From positions 15,165,501-15,229,500 of the forward strand of contig JABWDB010000002.1 in NCBI GenBank assembly GCA_019614645.1: a DNA stretch of 64,000 nucleotides. The letters are read 5' to 3'. Position 1 is the first letter of the stretch. The number at the start of each line of letters is the position of its first letter. This document shows, in pieces, positions 13,870-26,700 of the stretch. The notes beneath the pieces are model-generated. The model was not told the origin of the DNA. It was given only the letters and a program-made list of their open reading frames with translations, and did not search any database. Origin of the DNA: Stratiolaelaps scimitus (taxonomy: Eukaryota; Arthropoda; Arachnida; Mesostigmata; Laelapidae). A program made the translations under genes and the position numbers.

Positions 13870-14075
13870 GATTTTACAAAACGTTTTCATCGAGATCGAC
13901 ACCAGTTCTCTCACTGTCAATTTTCCCGAAGGAATCTTCCACCGGCTGGTCTGCGTCACATGGGTCCTGCAGGGTCCTGCTATTTGCAGCCCCCTTTCCT
14001 CTCTGTGCAGAGAAGCAATGCCATCACCTCCCTTGGGGCCATGATGGCTTCGATCTGACACCCTGTCCCCGAATG
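13870..14075 (+). mobile_element. Decayed 3'-terminal fragment of a LINE-like element (tail family copy 1)
   Basis: In shifting frames it reads EGIFHRL, then a Leu/Gln-rich block, then QRSNAITSLGAMM, followed by GACACCCTGTCCCCGAATG. The same peptide and the same post-stop DNA recur at 24500-24690, 48185-48290 and, reversed, at 51795-51905. The pattern RATRD..AGSYLL..LSLAAQRGN is typical of the extreme C-terminus of certain LINE polyproteins. Frameshifts show it is dead. Confidence 0.65.
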
Positions 14076-14611
14076 CGTCACTAATTTGTATCCATTAATG
14101 CACACAACGTATCTCACAACGTCTCGTATTATCGAGTGATTTGTGTATATCTCCTGTATCAATAAGCCTGGATAATAAATAGATGTATTTGCTTTTCCAG
14201 TATCGTGGGCATCGGATAATAAGGTGATCCCAAACAACTTAATTTCCACAGCAGTAACATCTGCGGGCAAGAAGAAACAGCAGGCTGCAAAGGTACCCAT
14301 GAGTTACGGATATATATATGTGATCGACAGGTGTTCCTTCATCTGTATTTCTTAAACAAGATATTCATCAAAGGCTATTGTTCGAATGTACCGCCCCAGA
14401 ACCGAGTTAGTCCCCCCTTAGTAGATTTTTAATCCCCAAATGTAATACATTGTTGTGATCTATTGTCAATTTAAAACCATAATAGTAACGCAATTATAAA
14501 CTATAAATATAATAACAATCAAAGATGGTACCCCACTGAGGTGTTTGATATATTTGATTTTACCCGACCATATCTGTATGTTATGATATAATTTCCTTGC
14601 GATTGCAACAG

Positions 14612-14764
14612 GAATTTATCGAGAAAGCGCTTCCTCTTGGCGGCCAAAAATCTCCTCCGTTGCTTCAGACTCCGGATCAGTCGGATCAGCAGAATGCCAG
14701 TTTCCGTAATGCGCTCTCGTCTGCCTTCAGAGCGCTTACGTGCAGATATGGCGATGATGACGAT
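14612..14764 (+). CDS. TrpA1: TRPA1 exon 1 (first visible): leader
   Basis: Acceptor gattgcaacag, donor gtaagt. It is 51 codons, phase 0 both sides, Ser/Gln-rich, ending RYGDDDD, which continues as DDLLETK in the next exon. It is assigned by splice sites, phase and the acidic join, since this leader is not conserved enough for me to recognise. Confidence 0.7.
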
Positions 14765-17700
14765 GTAAGTACTCGTGTTGACCTAAACGGTTATTATCAA
14801 TGAGCATAATGTTAATATATGATATACGACATTACCTAAAGGGCACCTCGACGCCCATGAATAGGTTTCAGAAAAAATTTATTCATAGGGTTAGCGTGAG
14901 ATGTGCTAAGAGAGCTCATCGTCCTTAAACCCATAAGCGATCTATACGGTGATGCTGATATTAGAATATCTCATAGTCTAGTAAAGCTAAATATGAGATA
15001 ATGAATATTATGACCAGTTCCTTGCCATTCGCGAAGACAACTTTCGGAGCGGGAGCACAGTCAATTGAAACCGTAATTGAAGTGCCGCCTACTGAGTGCA
15101 AAAGAGTAACGTGTAAATTCGCCATGTATTAATGCGTTAACAGAGGGATTATTATCTTCGAATATATAAGATTATTTCATGCCCCTGCGCAATCGTCTAT
15201 ATCCGGCCCTGATTCTTGACAAAGCGCAATATTTCGACTATTGCTTTTTAGAGGTCTCTAATGAGAGAAAATAGATTTACCCTCTTCGAGTCTCCTGTCA
15301 CTCCTAAAGGACACGTGGAACATTAGAATAACGATATTTAATTTCTTGTCTAGTTTTAGTTTGTTTTTTGCCACCGGGCGACACTTGTCTATCCGCGCGC
15401 TTGTCCGTTGATGCCGCTTTATATAATATTATAATAGCTAAATTATATTTTCTCCATACGAGTAGCAGAATAAAAACTGGGTCATTTAATGCAACCTGTT
15501 TGGTTTGGGGTTCTGTCACTGAACCTCTAAGTGGCAATTGTCGTACTATATACATATTTCCTTATTACAAATCGATAATGTGTATGTTTTTTTAGGACGA
15601 CCTGCTCGAGACGAAAGTGGTACCTGCCAGCGACCGTTTCCTACCAGCGGTTGCTGAAGCATCAGCTGATGGGCGAACAAAAGCTCCCAAGGCTGGCGCC
15701 TGCGGAGCCACCTGCGACATCCGTAATAGCCCCAACCGCATCCTTAAGGTGAGTCTGAAGACAGTAGACGTCAAGGATTCGAACGAGAAACAAGCGAAAC
15801 CTTGATAGTTGCATCTACTCAGCTCTGTTATACTCTCGCGGCCGCAGAGAGCTGTAGATCTTTCTCCCGATATTTACTGTAGCATTGCCATATGGATATG
15901 TACCGATAAATGTACCGATAAATGGCGATTTCAATGCAGCCGTTGTTACGTCTCCTAAATGCGATGAGTCCTCGAGCTGCCAATCACTTAAAAAACCTTA
16001 TGCGCGTTCTACAGCCTCTTATAAGTGCAGTTTTTACTATGGGAGCGGGGGCAAAAATAAGAAAAGTAACAATATAATATGACAAATGTTCATTTACCCA
16101 ACTCAGATTGTTATAATGTGAGTGATTGCCAGAAGTGGCAAGGAGATGCTGAATTGTTAGTCCCAGGCTTGAATGGTGGGAGAACAACGGCCTTTAGTAA
16201 CTTTGCAGCGCTGCATCTGAATGCTGGGACAGGAGGGCTGAGAAAATCGGGTCAACTCGAGACTCTAACTGACTTCCTGGAGGAGGAGGGCATCGGGCTT
16301 GCCGCGGTGGTGGTAAGTGAGACCTGGTTAAAAATGGTTGATTATGGCGGCTTTGGTATCTCTGATTTCTGTTTCATTGGAGCGGGACGGGAGGGCAATA
16401 GGCAAGGAGGTGGCGTAGGCATCTATATTCGCTCTAGCTGCTTGGTAGTCGACTCAGAAACGAGAACTAGCGACGATGGCAACGTACAGGCGGTGCGCGT
16501 CCTGCTAAAGAAGCCTGGTTTTACTGGCTACTTAATTGGTTTCTATTCTAGTCACGCTTTGTACAGGGACACCTTACTCAATGTACTCGAGGATATTATC
16601 CCGCGAAATAGTGCTCTGCCGTGTATCATAATGGGTGATTCTAACACGAACCTCCTTATTAGGTCTTCCTGTGAAGACTATTTATCGTTCTTCTCGTCAA
16701 GAGGTTTCCAACACATCATTGATCAGGTCACCCGTCCAGCATCAGGGACGTGCATTGACCACATTGCGATTGGTTATTGTGAGGAATTCTTGAACATCTC
16801 TCCAGCCGTGTGGTGTACCCCTCTTTTCTCAGATCACTATCCTACTGTCGTTTCGCTCACAGGCAGGTCTTCCGTTAGTCTAAGGGACGCCGATGACAGT
16901 GAGATGAATCTAGTCAGACAACATGATGGTGTTAGCATCGAGAAGTTTTTGGGGAACACTAGCAGACTGAGCTGGCAGCGTGTCTACCAGGCGGTGGACG
17001 CGGACGAGGCTTTCGAGGCTTTCAGCTCTATTATAACGAGAGAATACGATAAGTGTTTCACTGTCAGGGTGAGTCGTAGACCTCCACAGCAAAAGAGATT
17101 CCAGTTCAATGCGAGACTTCGGAGTCTGCGCCATTCGGTGAACAAACTATACCGCTGGTACTTGAGAAATAGATCCTTAGAATCTAAGATGGCGTATTAT
17201 CATAGTCTTCGTCGCTACAGACACGACCTTCAAATTGCTAGGAGCTCGTTTTACCGAGAGCAGTTTGGGCGACATAAAGGGAATGCAAAGAAGTTGTGGG
17301 AGTTTGTAAACGCTGCCTGTGGACGGGAGAGACAAAAAGCGGCACTGCCAACAGCCCTGGTCATCGAATCCGGCGAACTGACAAGTCCGCAGGAGATTGC
17401 GAATGAATTAAATACTCATTTTGCTGCGGTGGGCTCAAAAACGGTTGCCTCTCTTCGGATCGACGATAATATCGAGCCGGAGCTTACATCGATCTGGCCC
17501 TGTCGAAACACCACATTTGAGTTCTCCCAAGTCAACTGTGTGGAGATTCAGACAGTGCTTGAATCTACGAAGGCTAGTTGGTCTACAGGCGCAGCAGGGA
17601 TCCCCAGCGCTCTGGTAAAACGTGCGTCGGCGGTGCTCGCGAGACCTTTTGCTCACATAGCCAATCTGTCGCTGAGTAGGGGGACATTTCCACGCAAGTT

Positions 17701-20700
17701 GAAAGACGCTTCAGTTATACCACTATATAAGAAGAAGGGGGATCGGAAGCATCTGTCAAATTACCGACCAATCTCGTTGGTTGATTACTTGTCCAAGGTG
17801 ATCGAGAAGGTAGTGATGGTCCGCCTGGAGAAATATCTTCACTCGATAGATTTTCTCTCAGCTAGTCAATTCGGTTTTCGTAGGGCACGCTCGACTGAAC
17901 TCGCAATGGCCCACCTGTGGCAGGAAATATCTGACACCATTGAGAACAACCAGGTATGTCTGGGCGTCTTATTGGATGTCTCTGCTGCGTTCAATTGTCT
18001 TCGGCATACATTTTTCCTGCAGGCCTTGAAGTGCCTTGGATGCCAACCCGGTGTCGTTGACTGGTTTCGCTCGTACTTGTCCGCGAGGCGACAGGCGGTG
18101 AAAGTAGCGGACATCGAATCGGACTGGCTGGAAGTTGACATTGGCACGCCCCAGGGATCCATTCTAGGGCCGTTTATGTTTCTAATTCTAGTCAATTTCA
18201 TTCTTCTCAAAATCGCTGGTGGGAAATTTTGTAGGACCATTGCATACGCGGACGACACTTCGCTTCTGTTTCGAATTCGGCCTTCATCGCTGCAACTCGA
18301 CATCGAAGAGGCTCTAAAGAAGGTGGAGGGGGTTATCAACACCTTCGAAAGGTTCGGTCTGGTAATCAACACGACCAAGACCAACCTCATTCTCTTTCGC
18401 CCGCCTCAACGAAATGTGCAGGTGTCGCCGACACAGGTAGCCGGTGAAACGATGCACTGGTCATCGTCTGCGAAGTGCCTTGGCCTTACGCTTCAGGAAA
18501 ACATGCGCTGGCAGGACCACATAGGGAGCTTCATGCCCAAATGCTACGCAGTGGTGGCCAACTTGCGTCGCCTGAGAGAGCGTGGGGTTCCTGTGGATGG
18601 CCTGTTACACCTCTATAAAGTTTTATTGGTACCTCTGTTGTGCTACGGGATCTCTATCTGGGGAGGAGGCTACAGCATGATTCTTCGGAGAGGAGAGGTT
18701 GTTCAGAATGACGCACTACGGGCTATCTTTGGCAGACGTCGCTCCGACTCCGTCGCCGACATTCTGGGGAAGTACGAATTGCCTAAGCTGAGCGTTATGT
18801 ATTTGATTCACGTAGCTCTTCTTGCCTTTAAGATGTCGAAGGGACGTATTCCAAACGACATTACTTTCCCAATTACCACTGTGGTTCGAAGAACGGCCCG
18901 CAGACCAACTGAGTTTGTGATACCTTTTGCCGTTAAAGAATCTAGCCGCCATGCTCTCGCTTATCGCTTGCCGGCAGTCTGGGGCTCTCTTCCTCGCGAG
19001 ATTCGTTCACTCTCCTCGGCAAAAAAGTTTGCAGCGGAGGTGAAAAAATTTTTTATCAATCAGATGTAGATATTTTTGTGGATAGTTGTTTTGTATCTTA
19101 CCCAATGTTTACATATTGTACAAAAAAAAAAATGTGTACCCTTCATATATAAAATATACGTTGCAATAATTCTTTTAACTATTATTTTTACGAGAACTTA
19201 AGCATGTATATAGCAGTTCCGTCAATAAACATTTGTTTGAATTTGAATGTCTGATGGGAGAGTGGCAGGGAGCCAGCTGCAAAGCAGAGTTCTATAGTAC
19301 AACGGCAGATTCGTATCTACCTTAAATTCGTATAGCGGACCCATTAACACTGTGTGCTAGTCACAGCAGTGATACTTACACACATTTCATAGTATTTCGT
19401 TAAAGCGAGAACAGCCTTTGGCCCTACTTACCATTGACTTGTGTCCTAATGACACATTACTAGGTATTAGTGGGGAGTAGCTCTCATTGAATATGGGAGC
19501 TACTTTTTAAATTATTTGCCTCATTCTAGTACAACTATTTATGCAGTGAAAATATTCTTCATTGCAATCAAACGAACTGTATGAAAATGGAAATTATTTA
19601 TATCATTCAATCCTGGGCGTGTTTTCAATCTATTTCGACATTCTTAGCATATGTTTCATTTCGGAATTAAAACCGACAATTTCAAAAACATGACTTTGAG
19701 AGACCCGATTTGTCCAGGGCCCTGGCGTTAAGTACATGTTGGACCTATGCTGGAATTTGACTTCTATGAGATCGGCATCAGCTGCAAATGATCGCAGATA
19801 TAAAAACAGAACGTACCTGATGGATTACAATGAAAATTACGATCAGATATCTAAGCGCTAATTTAAGAAGCAAATTAATGCTAATTAATTAAGCAAAATT
19901 ATGTGTTAATAGAGTGAGCCCAATATGCCTTTGTTATCAGAGTATAAAGTCGGAGTCATAGACCTTTATTTTTAGAGGAAAATATGCTTATCACTTGAAA
20001 GGTGCCCAACATCTGCCCTTATCGGTACGAACATGCTATGGGTGCACAGTCTAGTGGAAGCATCACGATGTATCTTTGCCCTACTGAATCGCCACTGTGT
20101 GAATGATAGATGTGAATCTGACGGGTGCGACATGTGTGCGACGGTTACCCCTCTAAGTAAAGGCAAATTTTCCGGGCTAATTCACAGTGTTAAATATGTA
20201 ACGCCCAACGTGACTGTCTACCTGTAGATGTCTCCCTGTAGGATACACAGACGCCAGACCCAAGAAACCAAGACTCAGAGAACTATAATAGATGATTAGC
20301 CAATCATGCAGGAGAAACAAACGGACAACGTGCCAGTCCGCTGAAGACTCAAAGTTGACACGTTTAATCAGATGACCATGGTGGGCATGGCTAAACGGGA
20401 GTGTTGCACCGTTGCGATGGTGGTAAATGCCGCCATCCCGTTGCACACTGGCCGATAGCATCTATCGGTCGTTAGTGACTTTCATTGTCCTTAACAACCT
20501 CTCCGAACTAATCTGCCTAGGTCTCTGCTTGTATGTGTTAATGATTGCTATTATAACACGTGGAACAGGGTGGGAGTGTAGACAACAGAGACATGATTGT
20601 ACTGTCGACCAAAGAACCCAACCGGACATAAATGCCACAGAAGCAGCGAGTTGCACATGCTGTTTTCTCTTATGTAGTTTAGCTATTGCAATTTCGACAT

Positions 20701-23700
20701 GGGCTTTGGTTTGGCTACACGCTAGAATGTATAGTAAATTGTGGTTCATTAAACGACAGTATACGAACTAAATATACGAAGCAAATTAACAGATAAATTA
20801 TAGCAACAAAGCACTCTATACCCATTTTTCGATAATTCATAAATCGTCAAGCAAGTATAAATGGTCCGTGCTGTCACTCTAGCATCACGCAATAATAAGC
20901 ACATGTTGATAACTTGCATCTACGCATTTTCATCTACCTTTGAATAATGAGTGGGGCTTATGAATTTATTACACAATGCGCCTTCCTTGTTTGCTCCTTG
21001 ATTCACGTTAGTCAAGAGGGTTCATCTTTTATTTGTTTGGAAATATGCACCTGACAGCGTCTTTACCGGCTTGTGCTATGATCACAGAAATTTGCTGGCA
21101 GTCCTCGAGCAGGTGATCCCGAACAGTTTGGCTGATTGCTTCGGCGTTCTTGTACACGGCTGAAGTCATCGACCTTCCCGCTGTAATAATGGCTCCAGAA
21201 ACCACCTTGAGAGCATTGAAATAGTTTGCCAGGGTGGGGGATTCACGTAGCTCCTCTGCCCTAGAGAAATAAGTTCAACAGGATATTGTCAATGGGGTAT
21301 TTTAGTACGAGAACGAGAAAACGCATGCGAAAACAACTGTGATCTCCTAGAAATGATGGACTGTGTAAACAAATAACGAAAAGTACAGTTAGTTATTCCA
21401 CTTTTGGCATTTCTACAAAGGATGTCAGCATTACCTCTGATTAGCAATCCTAGTCATTAGACTGTTGAAATTTTTGTCCCTATAGGGCGACACATGAACG
21501 CGTCGAATCTTCAAAACGTTAATTACCACGATAATCAATTTAACGTGAGCATACGGAGATGTAAGCCCTAGAATCGGCAATAGATATTGATAAACTCACA
21601 TTTTTTTTACTTCATCAGTAAATATCTTGGCCGCGCCTTCGATAGCTTCAACCGCCGCCTTGGCTTCAGGAGGGTATTGCTTGCTTTTGTCCTTGATATA
21701 CGTAATCACCGCCTGCTGGCCTGCTTTCATCTGGTCTATCACGCATTCGGAACGTGAAACTAATCGAAAGTAAAACCCAATATTGTGTTAGTTTATAACG
21801 TCTCATGTGCAGGTGACCAGAAACATCTTACGTTAAACGGAGGGGGGAGGGATATGCGTGAAGACCAATGTCACCATGTAACTACGACACCATAGAAAAT
21901 GTTTTCTTTTGTTTCTTAAGCCATCAAGGGAATCTCCTTTCGGAGATCGCCGCTGGCGCCTCCTCTCGTCATTAGCTTGAGGAGTTCTTATATCAACAAA
22001 TCAGATGCAGCAAAAGGAGGATCCATATCGACTAGATTTCAGAAACACGTCTGCTAGGAAGGCAACATATATGGGAGTGATGTGTATAGCAAACCAACCT
22101 GCTTGTCAAGTAACTCTAAGTGAATACACTGTCGGTTTTGTCAACTACTCGTCGACGATTTGGAGAACTAACAGGACAGGCGGCTTAACGGACAAGTCAA
22201 GAGGAGAAACCCCGCAGGGAGGTCTTGAAAGGGAGACCTGATCTCTTGAAGTGTTGTGTTCTCCTGATCGTCCTTTCTATTTTAACAGTGAGGAACTTGC
22301 CTGCTAATAGGGGGCGCCACCTGTCCTGAAGTTCACATATTTATTTGAATAATAAACGATATAATATAATTTAATGTTCATCAACAAATAACAATAATCG
22401 ATATATATGTATGTATATGAAAAAGGCCAATAATTACTTAATTCACATAATTTGCATTTTAACAACAATACATATAATGGCGGCAAATTCAAAATAAAAA
22501 CAAACTTCATATCTTCGGCGAACTCCGTTCGACACAATGTGCAGCCACAGTGCACACTGGGGTCCGTGGTGTACCAGGCGATAAGCAGTTACGGGAGGCC
22601 AAGAGGGGATTCAAAGACATGCTTCTCTAAGTCTATAAAAAGTAGCCCTTACCATCTTCGGCCTGAGTCGCAGCGACGCACAGCGCAACGAGGACGATGA
22701 AGGTACGCATGTTTGCAGGCGTGCTTTTGCCACTTGCTTGAAACACTGGTGGATGCTCTAAGGCGGCTAGGTTAGCGCATTTTATAGGACGGAGAAACCT
22801 CTAGTGTCAATAGAATGGCAGCTAGTCGGGTTCGTCATATTCAGCAACTTTGAACGAAGGTACACGTTTGACAATACCCATTGTGCATGTGACAACGCAA
22901 CCTCGTCATTCAGATTTCAAAGTCATGGCTAGTAGTTAATCCAGCCCGTGTGCCATTCTTGTCGTGCTGGGAACGGTAACAGCAAGACAACTGAGCAGAC
23001 TTCCTCTCAGAAGCCAAGGCCAAAGGCCTCAATGACACGTCTCAGAGGAGGACTTTTACGTGGTGCCGAATATGTCGAACGAAATTGGGGTTTCCGTAAA
23101 TGGCAAATATAAAATATTGGAGGCGTCAATATATGGGCAGTTCTGACTCCCAAAAATGAAACTATGAAATCGACTGGATCACGAGCGAAAATGATGGTCA
23201 AATATATGAACATTTCCTCCATCTTAGTTTAGTATGACCACATATTTACGCTACTACGGGTGTTTAATGATGGAGTGCCCTTATTGGAGTGCTCGTGTCG
23301 AGAACACAAAGAGGAGTGGATTCTTGCGAACATACGTTTTATTAGGAGTGAAAGTACCATGAACTAGTGTTTCAGTGTGGTTGAGCTTAGCAAATGAATT
23401 TGGTACTGATTGGAGTTCTGGTCCTGCCATGATCGCGAACTCGGTAATCGTGATCGGGGCCCATTAAGGTATCCCAGAGCTCTTAATTCAGAGCTAGCAG
23501 AGTATCTGACTACCCCAGAATGTCAGCGCTATGTCAGAAATCGTATTACGTTACGCGCACATTCGGTGTCACCATTAACTGTTATATCATTACATATTAC
23601 AAGAACCTTGGAGACCTCACAAGAATGACTTCGTCCACGCCGATTAACTGCTATTAGAGTATATATTTTTATTTAAATCTTATATATATATAATTCTACT

Positions 23701-26700
23701 CCACGACGCCTCCCTTCTTTTAAATTAAAATCTCCGCTTGATTCCAATAGCTCTTGCCTTGATGGGTCACTTGAAGTCGTGCTGGCGATCTTCTGTTGAT
23801 ACGGGCGGGTCTTGTAATCTGAGGTATCGGAGGTTATTGGATCATAATTGTATTTTTGGGTGGTTTAATTTATATGTCTTGATGACTGACCTGTATCCTT
23901 CAATGATTGACTTATATAGTTTCTTAAAGTAAAGGTATCTCTTGGTTTGATATGATTCGCATGGCGCTTCCACATCATATCATTAACCTTGGCCTGGTAC
24001 ATTATTGTCCCTAGTTACTTTAAAATTATGCCTGGCTGCCAATTCGGCTTTCCTGGTATCCTGAAGTCCTTCGCGAATATTCTCTGGTTTGGATAGAACA
24101 TTTTTGGTCTGACGCCATGTCTGCGATCAAAGTCTAGTTTGTCGTGAAATTCATTGTCTTGTTGTTTTGGTGCTTCCTAATCATGAATTATATCGAATGT
24201 GGTACGAACTTTCCTCCCAAGGAAAGTCACTATGAGGATGCCACAACGTACCACAAAAGCCACCACACCGGGCGGCACGGAGTGGAAGTTGGGAGCACAG
24301 AATTCAGAAGGTAGCTAAGTCTTAAATGATGAAGGATTGGTCGGTGTTCGCATTGGCTCAACTTCCACGAAGAACAGAATGCGATCTTGTACGCGAACGA
24401 TCCTACATCGGCCGGGCAACAAACATGCAGCGGTTCTTAAAGTAAAGTTGCACAAGTCTGGGGACCGGACACAATCTAGGGACCGGTGCTAGCACTCAAA
24501 CAGTTCAGAATTCTGCGAACTTCCTCGAAGGGGTCTACCACAGGCTGATCCGCGCCACCAGGGACAAGCGCGCAGGATCTTACCTTCTGCGACGCCTGTC
24601 CCTCGCTGCGCAGAGAGGCAATTCCATCGCCTTCCTCCGGACAATGTCGGCCTCAGCCCCGGTCCCTGCTAATGCCCCCCTCCCCCACAATAATCTCTAG
24701 AAATAATTCCTAATTATTGGATGTTTGAATAAATGTTCATTATAAAGGTCGCATTGCTAATATAATACAAGGAATAGAGCGGGAGTGTAGACAACATTAG
24801 CATGATTGTTGTGACCACCAATGAATCCAGCCGGACATAAATACTATAGAAGTAACGAATGTTCTTGTATATTGTGTAGCTCAGCTATAGTATTACTCAG
24901 TTTCGAGATGGGCTCTGGTTTAGCTATACACAAGAATGTGTAATAGATTGTAGTTGATTAAACGAAACTATAAATAGACAAAGCAGGTTGACAGATCAAT
25001 TACAGCAACAAAAAACTCTACACCCATTTTTCGACAATTCATGAACCGTCAAGCAAGTATAAATTATCAGTGCTGTCACGCTATCATAATGCAATGATCA
25101 GCACATGTTCATAGCTTTCATCTACGCATAGGCATATAGAAACAAGCCCTTAACCTATCTACCTTCGATCTCTACTTCTACCCCGGGGTCAACTGTTTCG
25201 AATACTGTAAGCTTACTTTGCCACCCCCACCCTGCCCTGTAGAATGATAATAATATTACACAAAACACTTTCATTGTTTGCTTCTTGATTCATGATGATC
25301 AGGAGGGTTCATCCTTTATTATTTTCAAAAAAAGCACTGGCCAGCTTCTTTACCGACTCGTGCGATGACAGAAGCAATTTGCTTGACGTCGTCGCGCAGG
25401 CGCTCCAAAACATCTTTGCTGATTTTTCCGGCGTTCTTGGACACGGCTGAAGTCATCGCCTTTCCCGCTGTGCCCATGGCTTGAAGAACCTCCACGAAAG
25501 CCGCCATATAGCCTTTTTGGGATTCACGTACCTCCTCTACCCTGGAGAAATAAGTTCAACAGGATATTGTCAATGGGGTATTTTGATACCAGAACGGGAA
25601 AACACATGCACCAACTGTGTTCTCCTAGAAATGATGGACTGTTGTGGTCTCTATAGGGCGACACATGAACGCGTCGAGTGTTCGAAAGGTTAATAGTCAC
25701 CACGATCATCAATATAACATGAGCATTTAGATATGTAAGCTCTAAAATCGGCAATAGATATTGACAAACTCACAGCCGTTTTACGGTATCAGAAAATGTT
25801 GTGGCCGCGTTTTTGATTTCGGCAACGGTTTCCTTGGCTTCGGAGGGGTATTCCTTGTCCTTGCTTGTCATGTGCTTCATGATATCAGCATGGCCTTGTT
25901 TGATCTTGTCTGCCGCGCATTTGTAGGCTGAGTCTAGTCAAAAGCAAGGTCCGACATTGTGTTAGTATATAACGTTCCATGTGCAGGTTATCATAAACGT
26001 CTTCGTTGGAGTGGTGGAACGGTGAATGTGCATATAATAGATAGATTGTACAAACGATTTCCGCACTTCAAGAGACAGTTTTCACATGTCCCTTTCAACA
26101 TGTCATTCAACATTAAGCGCTCAGCGAGCCCCTCAAATTGAAGTAAGAACTGCGACTAGGTACTAAGTGCGTCCCAGTACAAAGAAATGGTAACAAGCCA
26201 GCGGTAGAGGGAAGTCCCTTCAGACATTTGGGGAGGGGTCACTATGTAGCTACGACGATAGAAATGGTTGCCTTTGTTTCTTTAGACATTAACGAAATCT
26301 ATTTTCGGGAATCCCCTTTCGTCTTTGGATTCAGGATTTCTTATAGTATTGACATGCATCAAGAGGAAGATACATGTCGCCTAGATTTCAGAAACATGTC
26401 GGTTAGACAAGCTAGTGAGGTAGCAGGTATAGGAAAACTGTGCAATCTTAATGCACACTGCGTTCCGTGGTGTCGCAGGCAAAGCAGTTACGGGAGGAGA
26501 AGGAGTGATTCAAAGACATTTTCCTCTAAGTCACGAGAAACAACCCTTACCTCCTTCGGCCTGAGTCACAGCGATACACAGGGCAGCGAGGACGATGAAG
26601 GTACGCATGTTTGCAGGGATGGTTTTTGCCAGTTGCTTGAAACAGCGGTGGGTGCTCTAAGGCGGCTTGGTAAGAACATTTTATAGGGGAAGAAAAATGC

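Larger units (their letters stand above)
20555..23630. repeat. Tandem duplication unit containing gene A
   Basis: Blocks here recur in the same order about 3.9-4.3 kb to the right: GGGAGTGTAGACAACA (20570 and 24780), the flank from CCCATTTTTCGA (20822 and 25023), exon 3 and intron 2, exon 1 with promoter, and the upstream block including TTTCAGT..GGTTGAGCTTAGC (23370 and 27450). Spacing varies because of indels, including an AT-rich insertion in gene A intron 1 (about 22300-22500). Confidence 0.8.

Noticed and set aside
17866..18390. Minus-strand 174-aa open frame
   Set aside because: Antisense shadow of the LINE reverse transcriptase.
25325..25507. A standalone 60-aa minus-strand gene
   Set aside because: It is the Met-started part of gene B exon 3; the real exon begins at 25541 and joins two upstream exons.
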